Assembly: GCF_900465315.1 (NCBI RefSeq)
Contig: NZ_UBIX01000014.1
Strand: one strand, 5' to 3'
Origin: Asaia bogorensis_B
Lineage (GTDB): Bacteria > Pseudomonadota > Alphaproteobacteria > Acetobacterales > Acetobacteraceae
Length of the DNA stretch: 64,000 nucleotides
In this document: piece after piece, positions 42,021 to 49,820 of the stretch
Numbering within the stretch: the first letter of the stretch is position 1
Layout of the letters: the number at the start of each line of letters is the position of its first letter
Made by a program: the position numbers and the translations under genes
The notes under the pieces: model-generated
Seen by the model: the letters and a program-made list of their open reading frames with translations, nothing else
What the model was told of the DNA's origin: nothing
Databases searched by the model: none

Positions 42021-43595
42021 ATGCATCCGCTCGATCGTCTTGTCATCCTGCTCTATTTTGCGGGGCTATGTTTTCTGGTCTGGCGTGTCAGCCGCCGCTC
42101 TGCAGGGTCGTCGCGGGATTTCCTCTCTGCGCATCATGACCTGCCCTGGTGGGCCCTGTGTCTCTCCCTTGTGGCGACCGAGACATCGACCCTGACCTTC
42201 ATCAGTATCCCGGGTATCGGCTATACGCAGGGGATGGTTTTTCTCGGTATCGCCGGGGGATATTTCATCGGGCGTGGCCTGGTCGCCCTGTGGTTTCTGC
42301 CGCGTTATGTCGAGGGCTCGATGACGAGCGCCTACACCGTGCTGGGCGCCCGTTATGGGGCCCCCATGCAGCGTCTGGCGTCCGGTGCATTTCTGGTCAC
42401 GCGTTTCATGGCCGAGAGTATCCGCCTGCTTGCCGGGGCTTTGCCCATCGTCTGGCTGTTCACGCAAAGCGGGTTGCCTGTGGGCCGCTGGAGCGTTCTG
42501 TCCGCCATTCTGGCTTTCACGTTGTTCTACACAATTCTCGGCGGGCTTCGTGCGGTTGTGTGGTCAGACGCGATCCAGCTTGGCATCTACGGTTTCGGAG
42601 CAGTGTTCTGCGTGGTGTATGTCTGGCTCGGCATGGCGGGGCATGGCGCGCTGGGGCATGGCGCGGCGGGGCCTGGTGCAGCAGAGCAGGGCTGGTCCAT
42701 GGCCGTTCAGTCAGGCAAGCTCGCAGTCTTTCATCCCCTGACCGCACAGAATTGGCTCGGTGACCCCTTCACCCTCGCCGCCTCCCTTTTGGGCGGGGCT
42801 GTGCTCTCCATTGCGTCTCACGGCACAGACCAGCTCATGGTGCAGCGTATTCTGGCGGCGCGCTCATTGCGGGAAGCCCGCATGGCCCTGATTGGCAGCG
42901 CTGTTGTGGTGGCGGCCCTGTTCGGGCTTCTCTCCCTTCTCGGGGTTCAGCTCTGGGTTGCCCGCGCAGGGCGCAGCCTTGCTGCGGATCATATGATGTC
43001 CTCCGACGCGCTTTTTCCTCATTTCATGATTGAAGCGTTACCCGCCGGGATTGCCGGTCTGCTTATCGCCGGGGTGCTAAGCGCCACGATGGGGTCGCTC
43101 TCTTCCACACTCAACGCGATGGCCGGGGCAAGCCTGACTGATTTCGGTCCGAGGCCCCGTCGCTGGATCGAACAGGCGATGAACCATATCGGCTATCGGC
43201 CCGGCCCGCTCTCTGCGCCACGCTTCATGACCCTTTTATGGGGGGCTGTGCTGCTTGTCGGGGCGGCCCTGTTCACGATGGGAAGCAAATCGGCGGTTGT
43301 TCTGGGGCTTACCATCGCCGGGTGGTCCTATGGGCCGACACTGGGAGCGTTTCTCTGCGCGCTGTTTTTGCCCGGCCTCCGGGCTCGGGCGGTCATGGCG
43401 GGATATGTGGCATCCCTTGGGGGCATGGCGCTTGTACTGATCGTTGGTCAGGTGCGTGGTATCGCGATTGCCTTTTCATGGCTTGTGCCACTGGGCATCC
43501 TGTTTCACCTTGGTGCCGCGGGGCTGTATCGCGCTTTGGCGGGACAGCGCGCCGCTCGCCCAGAAGCTGCCAGTCAGGAGCCCCAACGTGACTGA
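42021..43595 (+). CDS. Sodium/solute symporter (SSS family), likely for amino-sugar uptake
   Basis: 524 residues with about 13 membrane segments. The SSS signature regions SLVATETSTLTFISIPGIGYTQG (cited: ATETSTLTFISIPG) and the helix ASLLGGAVLSIASHGTDQLMVQR (cited: SHGTDQLMVQR) are typical of the SGLT/NanT-like branch. It overlaps murQ by 8 bases and precedes anmK, so its substrate is probably N-acetylmuramic acid, anhydro-MurNAc or a related sugar. A Gly/Ala/His-rich insertion (MAGHGALGHGAAGPGAA) lies in a loop after helix 5. Confidence 0.88.
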   Translation: MHPLDRLVILLYFAGLCFLVWRVSRRSAGSSRDFLSAHHDLPWWALCLSLVATETSTLTFISIPGIGYTQGMVFLGIAGGYFIGRGLVALWFLPRYVEGSMTSAYTVLGARYGAPMQRLASGAFLVTRFMAESIRLLAGALPIVWLFTQSGLPVGRWSVLSAILAFTLFYTILGGLRAVVWSDAIQLGIYGFGAVFCVVYVWLGMAGHGALGHGAAGPGAAEQGWSMAVQSGKLAVFHPLTAQNWLGDPFTLAASLLGGAVLSIASHGTDQLMVQRILAARSLREARMALIGSAVVVAALFGLLSLLGVQLWVARAGRSLAADHMMSSDALFPHFMIEALPAGIAGLLIAGVLSATMGSLSSTLNAMAGASLTDFGPRPRRWIEQAMNHIGYRPGPLSAPRFMTLLWGAVLLVGAALFTMGSKSAVVLGLTIAGWSYGPTLGAFLCALFLPGLRARAVMAGYVASLGGMALVLIVGQVRGIAIAFSWLVPLGILFHLGAAGLYRALAGQRAARPEAASQEPQRD

Positions 43596-44532
43596 AACAC
43601 CGTCAGATATCCTTCCGCAGAAGCACGCTGTGGAGAAACTCCAGACGGAGCAGCAGGACCCGCGCTACGCCACGATTGAGCTTTGGCCAACGGCAACGAT
43701 CCTCGATGCACTGGCTGAAGCGCAGATGGCGGCCACGGCGCTTGTCCGGGCGGCTGTTCCATCGCTTGAAGCGGTCGTCGAGGCGGCCCTGCCGCGTTTA
43801 CAGCGGGGAGGAAGGCTTTTTTATGTCGGTGCCGGCACGGCGGGCCGGGTGGGTATGCAGGACGGGGTGGAACTGACCCCCACCTATGGTTGGCCGCCGG
43901 AGAAGCTGGTGATGCTGCTGGCAGGAGGCAGTGCCGCCGTATCGCAGGCTGCCGAGGGTGCCGAAGATGATGAGCAGGCGGCCTGTGCGGAGATGGACGC
44001 CAACCATGTGGGTCCCGATGATGTGGTGTTTGGCATCGCGGCGAGCGGCAACACACCTTACAGCTGCGCTGCGCTCGGTTTCGCGCGCAGCAAGGGGGCG
44101 CTTACCATTGGCATAAGTTGCGTGGCAGAGGGTCGCCTGCTGCGTGAGGCCGAGCTTGGCATTGCACTGCCAACAGGAGCCGAAGCGGTCGCAGGCTCGA
44201 CACGGCTCAAGGCAGGGACGGCGCAGAAAGCAGCGCTCAACCTGCTTTCGACCACGCTCATGATTCGTCTCGGGCATGTCTATCAGGGGCTGATGGTTGA
44301 TATGCGTGTCACCAACGCCAAGCTGGCACGGCGAGCGATCGGCATGGTGCGCCGCATTGCCGGGGGAACCGATGCGGAGATCGGGAATGCGCTGAAACAG
44401 GCCGATGGCAACGTCAAACGTGCTGTGCTGCTCCGTCACGGCATGACGCTGGAAGAAGCCGAACTCGCCCTGAAGACGCATGGGGGTGATCTGCATGCCA
44501 TACTGGGCCGCAAGACAGAGACCGGCTCATGA
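43588..44532 (+). CDS. murQ: N-acetylmuramic acid 6-phosphate etherase MurQ
   Basis: 314 residues from the GTG at 43588 with AGGAG upstream, overlapping the symporter gene. The SIS-fold sugar site is GAGTAGRVGMQDGVELTPTYG, close to E. coli GAGTSGRLG...SECPPTFG; the catalytic Glu pair (Glu83/Glu114 in E. coli) is kept in VELTPTYG and AAEGAEDDE. Ser to Ala in GAGTSG is a small departure. MurQ removes the lactyl ether to give GlcNAc 6-phosphate. Its stop overlaps anmK as ATGA. Confidence 0.94.
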   Translation: MTETPSDILPQKHAVEKLQTEQQDPRYATIELWPTATILDALAEAQMAATALVRAAVPSLEAVVEAALPRLQRGGRLFYVGAGTAGRVGMQDGVELTPTYGWPPEKLVMLLAGGSAAVSQAAEGAEDDEQAACAEMDANHVGPDDVVFGIAASGNTPYSCAALGFARSKGALTIGISCVAEGRLLREAELGIALPTGAEAVAGSTRLKAGTAQKAALNLLSTTLMIRLGHVYQGLMVDMRVTNAKLARRAIGMVRRIAGGTDAEIGNALKQADGNVKRAVLLRHGMTLEEAELALKTHGGDLHAILGRKTETGS

Positions 44533-45725
44533 TCTCGTCCCGACAGGATGACGGGCCCCCGACGGGGCATGACGGCAGATATGAAGGCGCGGGCAGATTT
44601 CTGCGCGTGATCGGTCTGATGAGCGGTACATCGCTCGATGGGGTGGATGCCGCCCTGATCGAGACGGATGGCGTGAGCGTAAGGTATCGCGGCGCTGCGG
44701 TTAGTCTGCCCTATGAGGCCTCATTGCGTGAGCGTGTTTATGCCCTGTTCGGCCAGGCAGCCGCCTTTGCCGGTGAGACGCCCGAAGCCCTGCCGGAAGA
44801 ATTCAGGGCGGTCGAGCGCGAGCTGACCGATGCCCATGTGCGGGCTGTGCAGCAAGTACTGAAGCAGGAAGGTACGGCCGATCTTGTCGGTTTTCATGGC
44901 CAGACACTCTATCACGCGCCGGAACGGGGGCGGACATGGCAGATGGGTGATGCCTCTCGTCTGTCCCATCTGACCGGGCTGCCGGTTATCCATGATTTTC
45001 GTTCGGCCGATGTGGCGGCAGGCGGGCAAGGCGCCCCTTTGGCGCCTTGGTATCATGCTGCCTGTCTGGGCGATATGCAGGGGCCGGTGGCGATCCTGAA
45101 TATCGGCGGCGTGGCCAATGTCACCTTCATCGGGGCGGATGGGACCATTCTGGCAGGCGACACTGGCCCGGGGAACGCGCTGCTCGATGACTGGGCCCTT
45201 CGTCATACAGGCGTGGCGTGCGACCGGGATGGCGCTCTGTCGCGTGCGGGGCAGGTCGATCAGGCTATTCTGGCCGGTCTGATGGCCGATCCTTTTTTCG
45301 CACGGCCCCTGCCCAAATCGCTGGATCGGCAGGCTTTTGCGATGGCGCTGGAGCGCGTGTCGGGACTGGGGGCAGAGGATGGCGCGGCGACCCTTGTGGC
45401 CTTCACGGTGCGCAGTATCGCCCAAAGCGCCCTGCCGGAGGTGCCGCGTGGCTGGTTTGTGTGCGGGGGCGGGCGTCACAATCCGTCGATCATGCAGGCG
45501 CTCGGCCAGGCTTTGCCGGGCACGGTCGCGCCGGTGGAAGCACTGGGGTGGAACGGCGATATGGTCGAGGCCGAGTGCTTTGCCTTTCTTGCCATGCGCA
45601 GCTTGCGCGGCTTGCCGCTCTCATCGCCCGGCATCACAGGGGCGCCCGGTTTCGGCTCGGGGGGCAGGCTGAGTTGCTCAGCGCTCGTTCCATCGTCGGT
45701 TCTTGGAGGGGCGTTCGCCCGCTGA
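44529..45725 (+). CDS. anmK: Anhydro-N-acetylmuramic acid kinase AnmK
   Basis: 398 residues; about 25 more at the N-terminus than usual before the ATP-binding GLMSGTSLDGVDAALIE. Further blocks are LVGFHGQTLYHAPE, NIGGVANVTFI, DTGPGNALLDDW and VCGGGRHNPSIM. It opens and phosphorylates 1,6-anhydro-MurNAc to MurNAc 6-phosphate, the substrate of MurQ just upstream. Start and murQ stop overlap as ATGA. Another start further in is possible, which would shorten the N-terminal extension. Confidence 0.94.
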   Translation: MISSRQDDGPPTGHDGRYEGAGRFLRVIGLMSGTSLDGVDAALIETDGVSVRYRGAAVSLPYEASLRERVYALFGQAAAFAGETPEALPEEFRAVERELTDAHVRAVQQVLKQEGTADLVGFHGQTLYHAPERGRTWQMGDASRLSHLTGLPVIHDFRSADVAAGGQGAPLAPWYHAACLGDMQGPVAILNIGGVANVTFIGADGTILAGDTGPGNALLDDWALRHTGVACDRDGALSRAGQVDQAILAGLMADPFFARPLPKSLDRQAFAMALERVSGLGAEDGAATLVAFTVRSIAQSALPEVPRGWFVCGGGRHNPSIMQALGQALPGTVAPVEALGWNGDMVEAECFAFLAMRSLRGLPLSSPGITGAPGFGSGGRLSCSALVPSSVLGGAFAR

Positions 45726-45868
45726 GGGGATTTCAGGAGTGGGTCTGCGCGTTCTTTCATCGTGTCAGTCCAGCCATCCCCAAGGCGTGATGCGGATCCC
45801 GGCTGACCCCGATTGACACTCTGTGCAGGGTGGTGCGTTGATGACCTGTAACAAAGGATGGACCGAGC

Positions 45869-46012
45869 ATGGGCAAATTGATGGCATTTCTGGTGGGCGC
45901 ACTCGCTCTCACTTCCTGTAACGGGATCGATCATGCGGCCTGCGCCAATGATCCGACGGCCACCTCCTATCAGGTGACGAGCGCAAAATCGGTCCTGCAT
46001 ACCTGCAACTGA
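45869..46012 (+). CDS. 47-residue lipoprotein
   Basis: From the ATG at 45869 (AAAGGA upstream) the frame encodes a lipoprotein signal with lipobox LALTSC, then a short mature peptide with two further cysteines (AACANDP, LHTCN). The size and design recall entericidin-type small lipoproteins, but there is no sequence match I can name. It stands alone between anmK and a TonB receptor. Confidence 0.6.
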   Translation: MGKLMAFLVGALALTSCNGIDHAACANDPTATSYQVTSAKSVLHTCN

Positions 46013-46196
46013 CCCTGCATTTCCCGGCTGGCCGGCCTTCGCGCAGGCTGCCGGCCTTGCTTCAGCCGGTCTTCATGATCAGCGGCGCAAATCTGACCGT
46101 ACCGTGGGTCATAAGACTGGAGATGCGATGATTTCTCGCTATTGTCAGTAGAAATTCACGTCGCTGAAATATTAACAAATCAGACCAAAAATAGTC

Positions 46197-46214
46197 ATCA
46201 AACTATAGTTTGAT
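46197..46214. promoter_or_regulatory. 18-bp perfect palindrome upstream of a TonB receptor
   Basis: ATCAAACTATAGTTTGAT is a perfect inverted repeat in an AT-rich stretch 83 bases before the receptor ATG. A regulator-binding site is the simplest reading. It does not match the Fur box as I know it. Confidence 0.45.
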
Positions 46215-46296
46215 ACGCGGGAACCCCTCGCACAAAGTGCCGCCCGATATCGCAAGCGTAACGACACGCATGCCGTCACAGTATCGGAATCGGGTT

Positions 46297-48687
46297 ATGT
46301 CGCGTCCTATTTCCTGCAAAATGGCTTCTCTGCTCGCGTCTGGCGCTCTTGTGGCCCTGCTTCCGCCGCGACCCGCCTGGGCGGTGTATCATACCCCCCA
46401 CCCGGCGCATAAGGGCATGCCTGTCAGTTCAGGCACGCGGCCTGCGGCAAACCGGGCCAAGCGGCATGAGCCGGTAAAAGGCCAGGATGAAAATGTCAGT
46501 GTCTCCGGGCGTCGTGCCGTTCTGGGGGGCGGCTTGATGGCGCGGCAGACCGTTGCGCGTTCGATCAGTACGGTGACGCAGGAATATATCGCGAGGCAGT
46601 CGCCACTGGTCAATCCGGGCGTGCTAGTCTCCAGCCTGCCGGGCGTACAGGGTAATAACGAGGGACCGCTCAGCACGAGCTCCGAGACAGTTCATATCCG
46701 TGGTCTCGACCAGAGCCAGATCGGCATGATCTATGAAGGCATGCCACTGGCTGATCCTTTCACCTATAGCGCTTACACATCGGCGATGGTGGATAACGAG
46801 GATCTGGCAAACGTCTCGGTCAGCCAGGGATCATCGGACCTCACGGCGCCAACCTATAATGCCGATGGCGCCCAGATGACCATGAGCCTGCGTCATCCCT
46901 CGGACCATTTCGCTCTATACGCCGAAGGCTCAGGTGGAACGCACAGCACCAACAAGGAATTTGTACGCGTCGATACGGGCGAGCTGGGCCATAGCGGTGT
47001 GACTGGTTTCGTTTCCGGCTCGTATTCCAGCGGCAATCTGTGGCGTGGCCCCGGAAGCCTCTATCGCTGGCATCTGGACGCAGCGCTTTTGAAACACTGG
47101 ACGCCCAAAAGCAGCTCCGAGGTAATTTTCGGATATAATTATGCGAACCAGACGGAGTGGGTCTATCCCAATCTCGCGCAATGGCATCAATATGGTACGG
47201 GCTATAATACGCATGGCCAGTACACACCGGGAGACACGCTGTATTACAAACTGAATACCAAGGCCACCAATGCCGTGGTCGGCACTATCAAAAATCATTT
47301 CGATCTCGGGAGCGGTTGGTCGCTTGATGCCCAGCCCTACGCCGTTGAGACTTATGGCCCTAACAATTATGGCGCCAATATCCCTGTGACGAACGGGTAT
47401 CGGGGTACCGAAAAATATGCTGTTCTGGATGGCTATACGCCGCAATCCGGCACGATCACGGCCATCAGTATTCACCCCTGGGTGCAGACCTCAAGCGGGC
47501 TGAACATGATCGCTGCCTGGCACCGTGGCATCAATACGCTGAAATTCTCCTACTGGTATTCCTATGCCGTTCATACCGAGTTTCAGAACCATTATCCGGT
47601 GAATGCCATGGGGCAGTACACGCAGAATAACGGCTACCTGACTGTAGGTGGAAAAGCGGTCACCCAGTATGACATCAACGGCTTCCAGCAGCTCAACGCG
47701 CTCGGTATCGAGGATCAGATCAAGCTGTTTCATGATCGCCTGACCATTGATGCGGGTTTACGCGCCAATATGATCTCGCGCCAGTTCACTGAAGATCTAC
47801 CCGGATCGACCCCGTACAAATCGATCAAGAACATGTTCATCCCTGCGCCGCAGGTGCTCATCAGCTATCAGATCGACCCCGATAACCAGATCTATGTGAA
47901 CGGCACCACAGGCTATCGCGCCCCCTCATCGTTTCAGGCGCAGGTGCCGGTCTATACCTTCACGACGCCCGTACCTGTCACGCAGCCTCTGGCAAATTTC
48001 ACGCCCGAATACATGATTGGCGAGGAAATCGGCTTCCGGCATTATGGGCCGGTCATGCTGAGTGTGGCGGGCTTCAACTACAATCTGACCCATCACCAGA
48101 TCAGTTCTGTCTCCTATATTCCGGGGACCAGTATCCTCACCTCGCAGCCTATCGATGCCGGGGGTGAATCAGCTCAAGGCGTGCAGGCTGAGCTTTCGAC
48201 CCGTCCCTGGCATCATTTCAGCGCCTATGCTTCGGGCCAGTACATGCACACCCGTATTGGCAATAATATCGCCTATATGGGCGATATCCTGCCCACCAAA
48301 GGGAAGCAGGAGGTGGCTTCTCCCAAATTTCTCGGGGCGCTCGGGCTGACCTTCGATGACGGCACGACATTCGGCAACTTCAATTTCCGTTACTCCGACT
48401 CCCAGTATTCAACCCTCATGAACGATCAGGGCATCCCGGCCTATTTCACGGCCGATGCCTCGATCGGCCGTTATCTGCCCCGCTTCGGGCATGTAAGACC
48501 CAAGGCGATGCTCAGCCTGATGAATATCGGCGATGTGCATTATCTGTCATCCATCACAGGTTTCACGCCGAGCGCTGCGAGCCGGATCAAGGGGCTGGGG
48601 GGCAAGACGCTTGTCGGGTCTCAGCCTGCCTACGCGGTAGGGACCGGCTTTGCAGCCATCGCGACCGTGTCTGCTACCTTCGAGTGA
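46297..48687 (+). CDS. TonB-dependent outer-membrane receptor
   Basis: 796 residues from the ATG at 46297 (MSRPISCKMASLLASGALVA), which gives a proper signal peptide ending near PAWA; the frame opens at 46210. A TonB-box-like region (ENVSVSGRRAV) is followed by a plug (TQEYIARQSPLVNPGVLVSS...VHIRGLDQSQIGMIYEGMPL, cited in part) and a barrel ending in FE. The substrate is unknown. It precedes the idonate-type dehydrogenase gene, so a sugar-acid or chelate substrate is possible but unproven. Confidence 0.9.
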   Translation: MSRPISCKMASLLASGALVALLPPRPAWAVYHTPHPAHKGMPVSSGTRPAANRAKRHEPVKGQDENVSVSGRRAVLGGGLMARQTVARSISTVTQEYIARQSPLVNPGVLVSSLPGVQGNNEGPLSTSSETVHIRGLDQSQIGMIYEGMPLADPFTYSAYTSAMVDNEDLANVSVSQGSSDLTAPTYNADGAQMTMSLRHPSDHFALYAEGSGGTHSTNKEFVRVDTGELGHSGVTGFVSGSYSSGNLWRGPGSLYRWHLDAALLKHWTPKSSSEVIFGYNYANQTEWVYPNLAQWHQYGTGYNTHGQYTPGDTLYYKLNTKATNAVVGTIKNHFDLGSGWSLDAQPYAVETYGPNNYGANIPVTNGYRGTEKYAVLDGYTPQSGTITAISIHPWVQTSSGLNMIAAWHRGINTLKFSYWYSYAVHTEFQNHYPVNAMGQYTQNNGYLTVGGKAVTQYDINGFQQLNALGIEDQIKLFHDRLTIDAGLRANMISRQFTEDLPGSTPYKSIKNMFIPAPQVLISYQIDPDNQIYVNGTTGYRAPSSFQAQVPVYTFTTPVPVTQPLANFTPEYMIGEEIGFRHYGPVMLSVAGFNYNLTHHQISSVSYIPGTSILTSQPIDAGGESAQGVQAELSTRPWHHFSAYASGQYMHTRIGNNIAYMGDILPTKGKQEVASPKFLGALGLTFDDGTTFGNFNFRYSDSQYSTLMNDQGIPAYFTADASIGRYLPRFGHVRPKAMLSLMNIGDVHYLSSITGFTPSAASRIKGLGGKTLVGSQPAYAVGTGFAAIATVSATFE

Positions 48688-48743
48688 AAGGCAGACGGAA
48701 CACGGCGATGTGAGAGCCTGCATGCGGAACATGCAGCCTGTCG

Positions 48744-48777
48744 CAGCCTTTCTTTTGGCAATCACTGCGAAAGGCTG
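48744..48777 (+). promoter_or_regulatory. Hairpin covering the Shine-Dalgarno of the idonate dehydrogenase gene
   Basis: CAGCCTTTC (48744-48752) pairs perfectly with GAAAGGCTG (48769-48777) around a 16-base loop. The only purine-rich ribosome site before the ATG at 48787, AAAGG, lies in the 3' arm. A second hairpin (CTGCATG/CATGCAG, 48718-48736) precedes it. The pair could end the receptor transcript or control translation of the dehydrogenase. Confidence 0.5.
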
Positions 48778-48786
48778 TTCCGACCT

Positions 48787-49809
48787 ATGAGCCAGGCTCT
48801 CATTATCCACGCGCCCCATGATCTGCGCCTTGAGACATTCGAGACGCAGCCCCTCCAGGCCGGTGAAGTCATGGTGCGGGTCGAGGCAGGGGGTATCTGC
48901 GGTTCTGACCTGCATTACTATCATCACGGCGGCTTTGGCGCGGTGCGCATCAGGCACAAGATGGTGCTTGGCCATGAAGTGGCTGGGCGCATTGCGCAAA
49001 AGGCCCCGGATGTGCAGGGGCTCGAAATCGGTGATGTCGTGGCCGTCAATCCGGGTCTGGCCTGTGGCCATTGCGCCATGTGTCTGGCTGGACTGTCCAA
49101 TCACTGCACCGATATGCGATTTTATGGCAGTGCCATGCGCAACCCGCATGTGGATGGTGCCTTCAGGCGGAACCTTGTCTGCAAGGCCGTTCAATGCGTC
49201 AGGGGGCATCACAAATCACCTGCTGATCTCGCTCTGGCCGAGCCCTTCGCCGTTGCGCTCCACGCTGTCAGACGGGCGGGCGCACTGCTTGGAAAAAAGG
49301 TGCTGATCACGGGGGCAGGGCCGATCGGAACGCTCGTGGCGGTTGCAGCCCGACTGAATGGTGCGAGGCGGGTGATTGTGACCGATATCCTCTCCGAGCC
49401 ACTCGCAATAGCGCGCAAGGCTGGCGCAGATGAGGTGATCAACGGGCGGGAAGAGCCTGATGCGCTGGCGGCGCTCAAGGGGCAGGTGGATGTGATGATC
49501 GAGTGCTCAGGCAATGAGCAGGCACTCAGAAATGGGATTGATCTGATGAGCCCTTGCGGGACGATCGTTCAGCTTGGTCTTGGAGATGATGTGACTCTGC
49601 CGCAAAGCCGTATCGTGGCAGGCGAGCTGAACTGGGTGGGGTCATTCCGGTTCCGTGAGGAGTTTGCCCTTGCAGTCGAACTCATCGATGGGGGCAGGGC
49701 CGACCTCTCGGCCCTCGTCACGCACCGCTTCGCGCTTGAGAGCGCGCAGGAAGCATTCGATCTGGCCTCCAACCGCAAGGAGGCCATGAAAGTGCTTCTC
49801 ACGCTCTAG
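48787..49809 (+). CDS. L-idonate 5-dehydrogenase-like zinc alcohol dehydrogenase
   Basis: 340 residues. The medium-chain dehydrogenase pattern includes the catalytic zinc Cys in GGICGSDLHYYHHGGFG, the zinc Glu/His in VLGHEVAGRI, structural zinc cysteines in CGHCAMCLAGLSNHC and the NAD(P) fold ITGAGPIGTLVAVAA. GSDLHYYHHGG with a downstream GYFA-like FYGSA block resembles L-idonate 5-dehydrogenase (IdnD), which oxidises idonate to 5-ketogluconate. That enzyme fits an acetic acid bacterium, but xylitol or sorbitol dehydrogenase activity is possible. Its ribosome site lies in a hairpin. Confidence 0.86.
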   Translation: MSQALIIHAPHDLRLETFETQPLQAGEVMVRVEAGGICGSDLHYYHHGGFGAVRIRHKMVLGHEVAGRIAQKAPDVQGLEIGDVVAVNPGLACGHCAMCLAGLSNHCTDMRFYGSAMRNPHVDGAFRRNLVCKAVQCVRGHHKSPADLALAEPFAVALHAVRRAGALLGKKVLITGAGPIGTLVAVAARLNGARRVIVTDILSEPLAIARKAGADEVINGREEPDALAALKGQVDVMIECSGNEQALRNGIDLMSPCGTIVQLGLGDDVTLPQSRIVAGELNWVGSFRFREEFALAVELIDGGRADLSALVTHRFALESAQEAFDLASNRKEAMKVLLTL

Positions 49810-49820
49810 GCTTGATCCCG

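Noticed and set aside
48547..49212. 221-codon minus-strand frame
   Set aside because: Antisense to the end of a TonB receptor and the start of the idonate-type dehydrogenase, both certain genes.
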